Assembly: GCA_946623205.1 (NCBI GenBank)
Contig: CAMOQV010000001.1
Location: 1-42,316, forward strand
Direction: 5' to 3'
Length of the DNA: 42,316 nucleotides
From: an uncultured Clostridia bacterium
Lineage (GTDB): Bacteria > Bacillota > Clostridia > Christensenellales > UBA3700
In this document: in pieces, positions 32,490-41,313 of the stretch
Layout of the letters: each line of letters begins with the position of its first letter
Numbering within the stretch: the stretch's first letter is position 1
Notes under the pieces: model-generated
Databases searched by the model: none
What the model was told of the DNA's origin: nothing
What the model saw: only the letters and a program-made list of their open reading frames with translations
Made by a program: the position numbers and the translations under genes

Positions 32490-33530
32490 ATGGGGGTTCA
32501 ACATAACGTAACAAAAAAGCAACCTCTTTTGAATGACAAAGGCAACATCCAAGAGCCAGGCTATGCACTTAACCAAGTATGGCATTATTCAAGAGCGGAT
32601 ATTAAAGCTCCAAAATGGAGAATTAAAGAATGGGATTATTACTATATTGGCACAAAAGATTATGGCCTATGCTTGACCATTTCAGATTGTGGATATGTAG
32701 GAACAATTTCGGCATCTTTATTAGATTTTAAAAACAAAACACAAATCAACAAAACTGGCATTAAATTCTTCACTATGGGAAGGCTACAATTGCCTAATAC
32801 TCCAGACGTTGGAGATATCTATGCAAAATGCGCCCAAGCTGACTTTGCTTTTGAAAACGACGGCAAAGAAAAACATCTATCTGGTGTATTCAACAAATTC
32901 TATGATAATCTAGACCCTCTTGTATTTGATATCACCCTATATGATATCCCAAAAGACCATATGGTTATCGCTACCCCATTCAATAAAGACAAGCACTTCT
33001 ATTACAACCAAAAAACTAATCTTTTAAAAGCAAAAGGTTATTTCACTATAAAAGGTGAAGAATACTCTTTTGAAGAAAATAAAGGTCTTGCAACACTAGA
33101 TTGGGGCCGTGGTGTTTGGACGTACGATAACACATGGCTTTGGTCTTCTTGTAATGGATATTTAGAAGATGGTTCAACCTTTGGTTGGAATCTTGGTTAT
33201 GGATTTGGAGACACATCAAAAGCATCAGAAAATATGGCCTTTTTAAATGGTGTTGCATCAAAACTTGATGATGTAACATTTAACATTCCTCAAAAAGACG
33301 GAAAAGATGTTTTTATGTCTCCTTGGACATTCACCTCTCAAGATGGCAAAATAAATCTATCCTTCACTCCTATCATAGATAGATTCGATCCATTGGATTT
33401 CAAAGTTATTATGATGGTGCCTCATCAAGTCTTTGGCTATTTTAACGGCGAAATAACGCTATCTGATGGAAAAGTCATAAAGGTAAAAGACTTTTTAGGA
33501 TTTGCCGAAAAAGTTCACAATAAGTGGTAA
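32490..33530 (+). CDS. DUF2804 family protein (346 aa)
   Basis: The protein has the features of DUF2804: an N-terminal QPLLNDKGNIQEPGYA stretch, then KWRIKEWDYYYI, a central G-L-A-T-L-D-W-G-R-G-V-W segment, a W-S-S-C-N-G segment with a glycine- and aromatic-rich G-W-N-L-G-Y-G-F-G-D, and a C-terminal FGYFNGEITLSDGK. The family forms a two-domain beta structure and has been linked to lipocalin-like or tocopherol-cyclase-like folds; its function is not established. It has no signal peptide and no membrane helix, so it is cytosolic. GGAGGG sits seven bases before the ATG. It is a single-gene unit. Confidence 0.88.
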   Translation: MGVQHNVTKKQPLLNDKGNIQEPGYALNQVWHYSRADIKAPKWRIKEWDYYYIGTKDYGLCLTISDCGYVGTISASLLDFKNKTQINKTGIKFFTMGRLQLPNTPDVGDIYAKCAQADFAFENDGKEKHLSGVFNKFYDNLDPLVFDITLYDIPKDHMVIATPFNKDKHFYYNQKTNLLKAKGYFTIKGEEYSFEENKGLATLDWGRGVWTYDNTWLWSSCNGYLEDGSTFGWNLGYGFGDTSKASENMAFLNGVASKLDDVTFNIPQKDGKDVFMSPWTFTSQDGKINLSFTPIIDRFDPLDFKVIMMVPHQVFGYFNGEITLSDGKVIKVKDFLGFAEKVHNKW

Positions 33531-33547
33531 TATAAAGCTCACAATAA

Positions 33548-33578
33548 AATTCTCCAGGTGATGAGCCTGGAGATTTTT
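33548..33578. terminator. Bidirectional terminator between the DUF2804 gene and the malic enzyme gene
   Basis: TCTCCAGG (33,551-33,558) pairs with CCTGGAGA (33,566-33,573), with AAA/TTT extending the stem and TTTTTATTT after it on the plus strand. On the minus strand ATTTTATTG follows, so it can stop both convergent transcripts. Confidence 0.85.
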
Positions 33579-33599
33579 ATTTCTATTAAAACTATTGTT

Positions 33600-34772
33600 T
33601 TAGATTCTAGCTACGCCAGATTTTCTAGCTGCTTCTGCAACTGCTTTAGCAACTGTTGGTCCTACACGTAGATCAAATGCCTTTGGAAGGATGTAATCTG
33701 GGTTTAATTCTTCATCAGAAACTAATCCCGCAATAGCGTTAGCTGCAGCAATCTTCATTTCTTCGTTGATATCACTAGCTCTTACGTCTAATGTTCCTCT
33801 GAAGATACCTGGGAATGCTAATACGTTGTTAATTTGGTTAGGGAAATCTGATCTTCCTGTACCAACAACTGCAGCGCCAGCTTCTTTTGCTAAATCTGGC
33901 ATAATTTCTGGAGTTGGGTTAGCCATAGCCATAATAATTGGATCTTTAGCCATTGATCTAACCATATCTTGTGAAACAAGACCAGCCTTAGATACGCCAA
34001 CGAAAATATCTGCGCCCTTCATTGCATCTGCAAGTCCGCCTTTGATGTGCTTTTTGTTAGAGAAAGCTGCAATAGCTTGCTTATCTGGAGTTAATCTTGG
34101 ATCTCCTTCGCAGATAACACCCTTAGAATCGCACATAATAACTTCTTTTAATCCAGCAGACAATAATAATTTAGCGATAGCTACACCGGCAGCGCCAGCG
34201 CCTGAGAATACTGCTGTACAATCAGATAACTTCTTTCCAACAATCTTTAGAGCATTCATAGTAGCTGCTAAACAAATAACAGCTGTACCATGTTGGTCAT
34301 CGTGGAAAATTGGAATATCACAACATTCTTTTAATCTCTTTTCGATTTCAAAGCATCTTGGAGCTGAAATATCTTCTAGGTTAACGCCACCAAATGATCC
34401 AGCAAGTAATCTTACTGTGTTTACGATATCGTCAACGTTTTTAGATCTTACGCAAAGTGGAATTGCATCAACATTACCAAATGTCTTAAACAATACACAC
34501 TTTCCTTCCATAACTGGCATACCAGCTTCTGGACCAATGTCGCCTAATCCTAAAACTGCAGTACCATCTGTAACAACGGCAACAGTATTCCATCTTCTTG
34601 TTAATTCATATGATTTATTAACGTCTTTTTGAATTTCAAGACATGGTTGAGCAACACCTGGTGTGTATGCTAATGATAAATCTTCTTTGTCTTTTACTGG
34701 CACTCTAGAAATATATTCTAGTTTACCTTTCCATTCGTAGTGTTTCTTTAATGATTCTTCTGCGTAATTCAT
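33600..34772 (-). CDS. Malic enzyme, short bacterial type (390 aa)
   Basis: Oxidatively decarboxylates malate to pyruvate and CO2 with NAD(P)+. Landmarks are LSLAYTPGVAQPCLEI (with the catalytic tyrosine), the lysine in MEGKCVLFKTFGNVDAIP, the metal-binding acidic residues in LEDISAPRCFEIE and FHDDQHGTAVI, and the dinucleotide site VFSGAGAAGVAIAKLLL. At 390 residues it is the short form without the phosphotransacetylase-like C-terminal domain. Coenzyme choice cannot be told by eye. Its ATG is one base after the stop of the upstream dehydrogenase gene, with GGGAGA as ribosome binding site. The two genes share one promoter and one terminator. Confidence 0.95.
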   Translation of the reverse strand: MNYAEESLKKHYEWKGKLEYISRVPVKDKEDLSLAYTPGVAQPCLEIQKDVNKSYELTRRWNTVAVVTDGTAVLGLGDIGPEAGMPVMEGKCVLFKTFGNVDAIPLCVRSKNVDDIVNTVRLLAGSFGGVNLEDISAPRCFEIEKRLKECCDIPIFHDDQHGTAVICLAATMNALKIVGKKLSDCTAVFSGAGAAGVAIAKLLLSAGLKEVIMCDSKGVICEGDPRLTPDKQAIAAFSNKKHIKGGLADAMKGADIFVGVSKAGLVSQDMVRSMAKDPIIMAMANPTPEIMPDLAKEAGAAVVGTGRSDFPNQINNVLAFPGIFRGTLDVRASDINEEMKIAAANAIAGLVSDEELNPDYILPKAFDLRVGPTVAKAVAEAARKSGVARI

Positions 34773-34773
34773 A

Positions 34774-35898
34774 TTATTTCTCCCATGGGAATACGTACTT
34801 TAATCCCAAATCGTCTCTTACTTTACTCATTTCTTTTTGTACTGGTTCAGAAATTGGAACACCCTTATTCTTTCTTTCTTGCCATACGTTATATTCTTTT
34901 TCTCCTGCAGAATAAATATGGTCTTGGCCTGGAGCCTTCTTTGAAGCTCTAATAGAACGAATAATTTCGCCTGCCTTCTTTCTACATAAATCTTCACCTA
35001 GGAAGTGGTTTGTATCAATAGCGATGAAGAAGTGACCTAAATGATATGGAACTTTCTTACCGTTTTCGTCTTTGCCATTTAATGCCTTACCATAAGCACC
35101 ATCTTGAAGTGCTGCAGATAGAAGTTCAATAGCAAGAGCATATCCATAGCCCTTGTAGCCGCCTAAAGCTTCGCCAATACCGCCAAGTGTAGTTAGAGCT
35201 GCTGTACCATTTCTGATTTTCTTTAATGCCTCGCCAGCATCGCCTTCAACTGGCTTGCCATCTAAGCCAATGATTGTACCTGGGTGAACGTTTTCTTTAA
35301 TTCTTTCATAGTATTCGATTTTACCATTTTGTGTAATAGATGTAGCACAGTCAATGTTGAAATCAAATGGTTCATCTGTTGGAATACCAATTGTTAATGG
35401 GTTTGTACCAAACATACCCTCAACACCAAATGTTGGAGCAACAGATGGACGAGCGTTTGTACCTGTAATACCGATACAACCTTGCTTTGTTGCCATTGTT
35501 GTATAGTATCCAGCAATACCATAGTGGCAAGAATTTCTTACTACTACCATACCCATACCATATTTCTTTGCTTTATCGATAGCCATTTGCATTGATTTGT
35601 AACCAATTACTTGGCCCATACCATCATGACCATCAACAACTGCTGTTGTTTCTGTTTCTTTAATTATTTCGAAATTTGTTTTTGGTTGTTGAATACCATC
35701 GTTAATTCTATCAATATAAATTGGTTTAAAACGATTGCATCCATGAGATTCAATACCTCTCTTGTCTGCTTCTAGCAAAATATCTGTACAAATCTTTGCT
35801 TCGTCTCTTGGAACACCTACGCCTGCAAAAGCATCAGTAATAAAATCCTCAGCTGTTTTCCAGTCCAAATAAGGTCTGCCCATATTATCTCTTTCCAT
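34774..35898 (-). CDS. Malate/L-lactate dehydrogenase family oxidoreductase (374 aa)
   Basis: This is the Ldh_2 (PF02615-type) family, unrelated to the classical Rossmann malate and lactate dehydrogenases. Landmarks are an N-terminal helix pair with EADKRGIESHGCNRF (the conserved S-H-G), VVRNSCHYGIAGYYTTMA, GITGTNARPSVAPTFG, FGTNPLTIGIP, and G-G-Y-K-G-Y-G-Y-A-L-A-I-E near residue 245. Members reduce or oxidise 2-oxoacid/2-hydroxyacid pairs with NAD(P). Being in an operon with malic enzyme, malate and oxaloacetate are the best guess, but lactate or a sugar-derived hydroxyacid is possible. AGGAGG precedes the ATG at 35,898. The promoter contains a palindrome. Confidence 0.92.
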   Translation of the reverse strand: MERDNMGRPYLDWKTAEDFITDAFAGVGVPRDEAKICTDILLEADKRGIESHGCNRFKPIYIDRINDGIQQPKTNFEIIKETETTAVVDGHDGMGQVIGYKSMQMAIDKAKKYGMGMVVVRNSCHYGIAGYYTTMATKQGCIGITGTNARPSVAPTFGVEGMFGTNPLTIGIPTDEPFDFNIDCATSITQNGKIEYYERIKENVHPGTIIGLDGKPVEGDAGEALKKIRNGTAALTTLGGIGEALGGYKGYGYALAIELLSAALQDGAYGKALNGKDENGKKVPYHLGHFFIAIDTNHFLGEDLCRKKAGEIIRSIRASKKAPGQDHIYSAGEKEYNVWQERKNKGVPISEPVQKEMSKVRDDLGLKYVFPWEK

Positions 35899-35936
35899 GT
35901 GAACCTCCTAAAAAGTTAATTGTTTTGCTAATTTTT

Positions 35937-35965
35937 ATTTTACTATTCTTTATAGAATAGTTCAA
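35937..35965 (-). promoter_or_regulatory. Promoter of the dehydrogenase-malic enzyme operon with a palindromic operator in the spacer
   Basis: On the minus strand TTGAAC (35,965-35,960), a 17-base spacer and TAAAAT (35,942-35,937). The spacer is almost entirely a palindrome: on the plus strand ACTATTCTTTATAGAATAGT (35,942-35,961), with seven-base arms and a six-base centre, touching both promoter boxes. A protein bound there would exclude RNA polymerase. I do not recognise the regulator. Confidence 0.6.
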
Positions 35966-35993
35966 TGCCCGTTTTGTTTTTGGCAATGAATAA

Positions 35994-36021
35994 AGAAAAA
36001 TCGGCCCTTCAAAAAGGCCGG
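35994..36021 (-). terminator. Terminator of the GPH transporter gene
   Basis: CGGCC (36,002-36,006) pairs with GGCCG (36,016-36,020) across a nine-base loop; on the minus strand ATTTTTCTTT follows. It is 35 bases after the transporter stop codon. Confidence 0.75.
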
Positions 36022-36055
36022 TTCTTCACTAGTTATACTATATGTTAAGTTATTG

Positions 36056-37522
36056 CTATTTAGAACTCTTCTCTTGAGCAATTTTAGCGTGTTTTTCTTC
36101 CAATTCTTGCTTTATCATATTATATCTATCTCTTCCTAGATTTGCTCTATATGATGTTATTGCAGAAATAATAAATGTAATTCCTGGAATAACCGCAAGA
36201 ACTATTCTTATTGCCAATAATGCACCTTCTGGTTGTGTGATTTGACCATATTGCTCAATCATTTCATAATATGCTTCTGAGTTTGCTTCTATATAACCAG
36301 CGGCGCCTAGTATTAATGAAACAAGTGCGCAACCAACACCTGATGCGAACTTATAGCAGAATTGGGTAACACCATAATATGCACCTTCTCTTCTTTTGCC
36401 ATTTACATATTCATCTACGTCAACAACATCAGGAAGTGCTGCCCATGGAATAATTTGGATAGCACTCATACCAATACCACACAAAGCTACGTGAACAATT
36501 GTTAAAGCAACATTTTTCATTGGCATAAATATTGCAAGCAATAAAATTACTGTCATATAAACACAAGATCCTGCATATACAACATGCTTTTGGAATTTTT
36601 TACATAAAAAGTCCCAAAGTGGCGCAGATAAGATTGCGCATACCAAAGGTATTGCAATAAATACCATTGAAAGCGTTGCGTCTCCACTAAATCCTAGAGA
36701 ATCGTTAATGTAGAATACGAATACTGTCATAATGATATCGAATCCCATCATAGATAATAAGAATGTCATCATTATGTTTCTAAATTCTTTTAGTTTAAAG
36801 AACTCTTTTAGAGTTTGGATGAAGCTCTTATCATTGTCTTCAGAATAATCAAATCTTTCTTTAACACCAAAGCAGCAAAGTAGCCATATTACTAATGCGA
36901 TCCCGCCAAAGATTGCAGATGCTGTCATATATGAATATTTTGCACTATCTAGAGGAGTATTGTTTTTAATGAACAATTCATAGAAGATACTTGTTTCACC
37001 ATCTGCAAGCAACGCAAAGATTGCAGCGCCCATAATTAAGCCTAAGTTTGCCATGATGATTCTAATACTATTTAATGAAGTTCTTTCGTCATAGTCTTTA
37101 GTCATATTTGGAGCTAAAGTGTTATATGGAATATAAATAATTGTCCATGTTGTGCAATATAAAATGTACATAGCTGTATAGAATAAGAACAACAATGCTT
37201 GCACATCTGTTGATGGAACCATCCACATTAATATGAAAGAAACTATGAATGGTACTGATCCAAATAACATGTAAACTTTACGCTTACCGAATCTTGATTG
37301 TGTTTTGTCTACAATTCTTCCCATTAAATAGTCAGTGATTGCATCCCATCCTTTCCCTATTAAGAAAACACCGGATGCAAGCGCTGGTTTTAATCCACCT
37401 ACGTTGATCATGAAATATAAAAAGTAGAAGTTGATTGTAGCAAATAAAATGTTTGATGCCATATCGCCAGCTCCGAAGGCTAGCTTTTCTTTAAATGCTA
37501 ATTTTTGTTTCGTCTTTCCCAT
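36056..37522 (-). CDS. MFS transporter of the glycoside-pentoside-hexuronide (GPH/MelB) family (488 aa)
   Basis: Twelve membrane helices are expected and most are visible. The start KLAFKEKLAFGAGDMASNILFA is that of GPH symporters, and the loop after helix 2 (LMGRIVDKTQSRFGKRKVYML) has the conserved acidic and D-x-x-x-R-x-G-K/R-x-R-P-like pattern that couples Na+ or H+ to sugar uptake in MelB. The later R-R-E-G-A-Y-Y-G segment after helix 10 is also typical. The substrate is probably a glycoside or hexuronide. AGAGGT precedes the ATG. No glycosidase gene is nearby. A TATATT box lies just before the ribosome binding site, downstream of a structured stretch at 37,569-37,636. Confidence 0.9.
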   Translation of the reverse strand: MGKTKQKLAFKEKLAFGAGDMASNILFATINFYFLYFMINVGGLKPALASGVFLIGKGWDAITDYLMGRIVDKTQSRFGKRKVYMLFGSVPFIVSFILMWMVPSTDVQALLFLFYTAMYILYCTTWTIIYIPYNTLAPNMTKDYDERTSLNSIRIIMANLGLIMGAAIFALLADGETSIFYELFIKNNTPLDSAKYSYMTASAIFGGIALVIWLLCCFGVKERFDYSEDNDKSFIQTLKEFFKLKEFRNIMMTFLLSMMGFDIIMTVFVFYINDSLGFSGDATLSMVFIAIPLVCAILSAPLWDFLCKKFQKHVVYAGSCVYMTVILLLAIFMPMKNVALTIVHVALCGIGMSAIQIIPWAALPDVVDVDEYVNGKRREGAYYGVTQFCYKFASGVGCALVSLILGAAGYIEANSEAYYEMIEQYGQITQPEGALLAIRIVLAVIPGITFIISAITSYRANLGRDRYNMIKQELEEKHAKIAQEKSSK

Positions 37523-37561
37523 AATTTAACCTCTTTTAATATAGTATATCAAAAATTTACA

Positions 37562-37636
37562 TGAAAAAAGCCCCAATTTTTTGATATGTACCTCCTTGTT
37601 GTCCAACAATTGGGGTTCATAGCATTTCTTGGGGCT
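37562..37636 (-). terminator. Terminator of the hydrogenase operon with two competing 5' arms
   Basis: On the minus strand the 3' arm is AATTGGGGCT (37,578-37,569) followed by TTTTT. It can pair with AGCCCCAA (37,636-37,629) or with CCCCAATT (37,615-37,608), eight pairs each, but not both. Between the second arm and the 3' arm lie a small hairpin (TTGTTG/CAACAA) and an AAGGAGGT stretch. It ends the hydCBA transcript and might also act as a switch for read-through into the transporter gene. Confidence 0.7.
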
Positions 37637-37659
37637 CTTTATTTGCTTTAAGTTAGGTA

Positions 37660-39393
37660 TTAATAATTTGCTCTTGGAGCATACTTTGTATGAAGTATTT
37701 CGTGAGCCTTATGACTATTTGGTTCTCCAAAGAATTCTTTATATAATTCCTTAACTGCTGGATTCTCGTGAGACTTACGAAGCTTCATTGCCTTATCTGT
37801 AGCATAGATGCTTGCAGCACGAGTTGCCTTGATATCTGTAAAGTTTCTTGTGTATGCATCCTTAATTGGTTGTCCACCACCGTTTACACATCCGCCTGGG
37901 CAAGACATGATTTCGATGAATTGATATGGGCTTGTGCCAGCCTTAATTTGATCCATAAGGATTCTTGCATTAGCAAGACCAGATGCAACTGCAACTTTAA
38001 CCTTTGTACCAGCGATATCGTATTCAGCTTCTTTAATGCCGTTTGTTCCTCTAACTTCCATGAAGTCGATGTTTGGATTTTCTTTTCCTGTTAATACTTC
38101 AGATACTGTACGTAATGCAGCTTCCATAACACCACCTGTTGCGCCAAAGATTAAACCAGCACCTGTATCAATTCCCAAAGGAGCATCAAAGTCTTCATCT
38201 GGAAGATCATTGAACATTAAACCAAATCTCTTAATTAATTTAGCTAATTCTCTTGTTGTTAATACAGCATCGATATCTGGAACACCTGCAGCTGCTTCGA
38301 AATCTCTTGTCTTTTCAAACTTCTTAGCAACACAAGGCATAATAGATACTACATAAATATCTTTAGGATCCATTCCAAGCTTTTGAGCATAATATGTCTT
38401 AACTACTGCACCAAACATTTGTTGTGGTGATTTGCAAGAAGATAAGTGTCCTAATTGTTCTGGGTAGTTGTGTTCGATGAACTTAATCCAAGCTGGAGAA
38501 CAAGATGTAATCATTGGAAGTTTTCCGCCGTTCTTTACTCTTCCGATAAATTCTGTTCCTTCTTCCATAATTGTTAAATCTGCAGCGAAGTCTACATCGA
38601 ATACATCATTGAATCCAATTCTTCTTAATGCAGCAACCATCTTACCTTCAACGTTTGTTCCGATTGGGCTACCAAACTCTTCTCCAAGACCAACTCTTAC
38701 AGAAGGAGCAGTACCTACAACAACTCTCTTTGTTGGATCTGCAATAGCTGCGATAACATTATCTATTTCGCTTCTTTCTGTAATAGCGCCTGTTGGACAT
38801 ACGTTAATACATTGTCCGCAACCTACACATGGAGTTTCTCCAAGGTTCTTTTCAAATGCACAACCGATTCTTGTATCGAAACCTCTTCCGTTTGGTCCGA
38901 TAACTGCAACTGATTGATACTTTTCGCAAGCTGCTACACATCTTCTACATTTAATACACTTTGAATTATCTCTAATTAAATATGTTGTTGAATCATCATA
39001 TTCTGCATGTGACTTTTCGCCTTCATATCTCTTTGCATCGCAATTGTATTCTAAAGCTAATGCTTGTAGTTCACAATGTTGATTTCTATCACAACTTAAA
39101 CAATCTTGCTTGTGATCAGATAATAATAATTCTAAAGTCTTTTTTCTGCTTTCTAATACTCTTTGAGTATTTGTGAAAACTTCCATTCCTTCAAATACTG
39201 GATATACACAAGAAGCAACAAGTGATCTTGCTCCCTTAACTTCTACTACGCAAACACGGCAAGCACCAATTGCATTGATGTCTCTTAAGTAGCATAGAGT
39301 TGGGATCTTAATGCCAGCTTGTTTAGCGGCGTCTAATATTGTTGTACCTTCTTCAACTTGAAGTGGAAGATTGTTAATCTTAATATTTACCAT
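37660..39393 (-). CDS. hydA: NADH-linked [FeFe] hydrogenase, catalytic subunit (577 aa)
   Basis: Makes H2 at the H-cluster. The N-terminal [2Fe-2S] domain holds PTLCYLRDINAIGACRVC. The His-ligated [4Fe-4S] motif follows (DHKQDCLSCDRNQHCELQ), then two [4Fe-4S] motifs (CIKCRRCVAAC and CVGCGQCINVCP). H-cluster motifs are L1 TSCSPAW, L2 IMPCVAKKFE and L3 EIMSCPGGCVNGGGQP. The length and domain order are those of HndD and of HydA in trimeric enzymes. L1 reads TSCSP and not TSCCP, a variant I believe occurs in related enzymes. AGGAGG precedes the ATG; it is the last of three genes, 12 bases after hydB. Confidence 0.96.
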   Translation of the reverse strand: MVNIKINNLPLQVEEGTTILDAAKQAGIKIPTLCYLRDINAIGACRVCVVEVKGARSLVASCVYPVFEGMEVFTNTQRVLESRKKTLELLLSDHKQDCLSCDRNQHCELQALALEYNCDAKRYEGEKSHAEYDDSTTYLIRDNSKCIKCRRCVAACEKYQSVAVIGPNGRGFDTRIGCAFEKNLGETPCVGCGQCINVCPTGAITERSEIDNVIAAIADPTKRVVVGTAPSVRVGLGEEFGSPIGTNVEGKMVAALRRIGFNDVFDVDFAADLTIMEEGTEFIGRVKNGGKLPMITSCSPAWIKFIEHNYPEQLGHLSSCKSPQQMFGAVVKTYYAQKLGMDPKDIYVVSIMPCVAKKFEKTRDFEAAAGVPDIDAVLTTRELAKLIKRFGLMFNDLPDEDFDAPLGIDTGAGLIFGATGGVMEAALRTVSEVLTGKENPNIDFMEVRGTNGIKEAEYDIAGTKVKVAVASGLANARILMDQIKAGTSPYQFIEIMSCPGGCVNGGGQPIKDAYTRNFTDIKATRAASIYATDKAMKLRKSHENPAVKELYKEFFGEPNSHKAHEILHTKYAPRANY

Positions 39394-39405
39394 TTCTCTA
39401 TCCTC

Positions 39406-41301
39406 CTATTTCTTCTCAATTGCATGGAACTTACATGTTTGATAGCAAACACCACACTTAATACACTTATTTGGATCAATTGTGTGTTTTTCTCTAACTG
39501 TACCAGAAATAGCATATACTGGGCACTTTCTAGCACAAGCTGTACATCCCTTACAGTTGTCGTTAATTTCGTATCTAATTAACTTCTTACATACGCCAGC
39601 TGGACATCTTCTTTCAACGATGTGAGCTTCGTATTCTTTTCTGAAGTTCTTTAGTGTAGATAGAACTGGGTTTGGAGCTGTTTGTCCAAGTCCGCATAGA
39701 GCGTTATCTTTAATGTAGTAGCAAAGCTCTTCCATCTTGTCTAAATCTTCAAGTGTTGCTGTACCTTCTGTAACTTTTGTTAGCAATTCCAAAAGTCTTC
39801 TTGTACCTACTCTACATGGAGTACACTTTCCGCAAGATTCATCAACTGTGAATTCTAGGAAGAATTTCGCAATATCTACCATACAAGTATCTTCGTCCAT
39901 AACGATAAGACCACCAGATCCCATCATTGAACCAATTTTAATTAAGTTATCATAATCGATTGGAACATCTAAGTTTTCAGCAGTAATACAACCACCTGAT
40001 GGACCACCAGTTTGAGCAGCCTTGAACTTCTTTCCATTTGGAACGCCACCGCCGATATCATCAACAATTTCTCTTAAAGTTGTTCCCATTGGAACTTCAA
40101 CAAGACCTGTGTTTGTAATCTTTCCACCTAAAGCGAATACCTTTGTTCCCTTTGACTTTTCTGTACCAACTGTGTTGAACCACTCTGCACCATTTAAAAT
40201 GATTTGAGCTACGTTTGCATATGTTTCAACGTTATTTAATAGGGTTGGCTTGCCAAATAAACCTTTGTTTGCTGGGAATGGAGGACGAACTCTTGGTTCA
40301 CCACGCTTTCCTTCGATAGATGTCATAAGAGCTGTTTCTTCTCCGCATACGAATGCGCCTGCGCCTAGACGTATATCAATATCAAATTTAAATCCTGTAC
40401 CTAGAATGTTATCACCTAGTAAGCCATATTCTCTAGCTTGCTTGATGGCAATTCTACATCTTTCAACAGCAATTGGATATTCAGCACGAACATAGATATA
40501 ACCTTGATGTGCACCAATAGCGTAAGCTGCAATTGACATAGCTTCCAAAATTGCATGTGGATCGCCTTCTAGAACAGATCTATCCATGAATGCACCTGGG
40601 TCGCCTTCGTCTGCGTTACAGCAAACATACTTGATGTCGCCCTTTGCATCATGACATAATTGCCACTTTCTTCCTGTTGGGAAACCAGCACCACCACGGC
40701 CACGAAGACCTGAAGCTAAAATTGTATCTATAACTTGTTGTGGAGTCATTTCTGTTAATGCTTTTGCAAGAGCTCTGTAACCATCTCTTCCAATATATTC
40801 ATCAACGTTTTCTGGGTTAATTAAACCACAGTTTCTTAAAGCTACACGGTGTTGCTTCTTATAGAAGTTTGTTTCAGACAAAGCTGGAGCGGCGTGATGG
40901 TCTGCTGCTGCCTTTTCTTTGTATAACAATCTTTCTACTGGCTTATTGTTTAAAATGTGTTCGCTTACAATTTCATCTACATCGGCTTCTTTAACATAGC
41001 TATAGAATGAACCTTCTGGGTAAACGATAACAACTGGGCCTACGGCACAAAGACCGAAACAGCCTGTTCTAATGATTTGAACATCTCCGGTTAATCCCTT
41101 TTCTGCAATTAGATCTTGGAATCTCTTATAGATGTCATTTGAATGGTTTGATGTACATCCTGTTCCTCCGCAGATTAAAACAGTATGTCTATATGTAATA
41201 TTCTTTGCGATTCTTTCTTCTTTTGTTAGTTGATTGTCTCTAAATTCAACTATATCGCACATTTGCTTTTTAATAGCTTCAATATCTTTAATAGTTTTCA
41301 T
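39406..41301 (-). CDS. hydB: NADH-linked [FeFe] hydrogenase, NuoF-like flavin subunit (631 aa)
   Basis: Binds FMN and NAD(H) and passes electrons to HydA. A thioredoxin-like [2Fe-2S] domain at the N-terminus (CGGTGCTS and TGCFGLCAVGP) is followed by the NuoF body: GLRGRGGAGFPTGRKWQ for the NADH site, the FMN-binding GADEGDPGAF-like segment (NADEGDPGAFMDR), and the ESCGKCTPCRVG cluster motif. Two ferredoxin-type [4Fe-4S] motifs close the protein (CKGCTACARKCP and CIKCGVCYQTC). This is the HndC/HydB layout of NAD-dependent, possibly electron-bifurcating hydrogenases. I place the start at 41,301, where an ATG has GGAGG six bases ahead; a TTG twelve bases earlier overlaps that site. Confidence 0.95.
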   Translation of the reverse strand: MKTIKDIEAIKKQMCDIVEFRDNQLTKEERIAKNITYRHTVLICGGTGCTSNHSNDIYKRFQDLIAEKGLTGDVQIIRTGCFGLCAVGPVVIVYPEGSFYSYVKEADVDEIVSEHILNNKPVERLLYKEKAAADHHAAPALSETNFYKKQHRVALRNCGLINPENVDEYIGRDGYRALAKALTEMTPQQVIDTILASGLRGRGGAGFPTGRKWQLCHDAKGDIKYVCCNADEGDPGAFMDRSVLEGDPHAILEAMSIAAYAIGAHQGYIYVRAEYPIAVERCRIAIKQAREYGLLGDNILGTGFKFDIDIRLGAGAFVCGEETALMTSIEGKRGEPRVRPPFPANKGLFGKPTLLNNVETYANVAQIILNGAEWFNTVGTEKSKGTKVFALGGKITNTGLVEVPMGTTLREIVDDIGGGVPNGKKFKAAQTGGPSGGCITAENLDVPIDYDNLIKIGSMMGSGGLIVMDEDTCMVDIAKFFLEFTVDESCGKCTPCRVGTRRLLELLTKVTEGTATLEDLDKMEELCYYIKDNALCGLGQTAPNPVLSTLKNFRKEYEAHIVERRCPAGVCKKLIRYEINDNCKGCTACARKCPVYAISGTVREKHTIDPNKCIKCGVCYQTCKFHAIEKK

Positions 41302-41313
41302 TTTGACCTCCAA

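Noticed and set aside
33766..34632. A 288-codon open frame on the plus strand
   Set aside because: It is the exact antisense of the malic enzyme gene, has no ribosome binding site, and its residue composition is that of a shadow frame.
37525..37600. A leader peptide starting with TTG after the AAGGAGGT in the hydrogenase-transporter gap
   Set aside because: The only possible start is about 13 bases from the Shine-Dalgarno-like sequence, too far, and the reading frame overlaps the terminator T tract.
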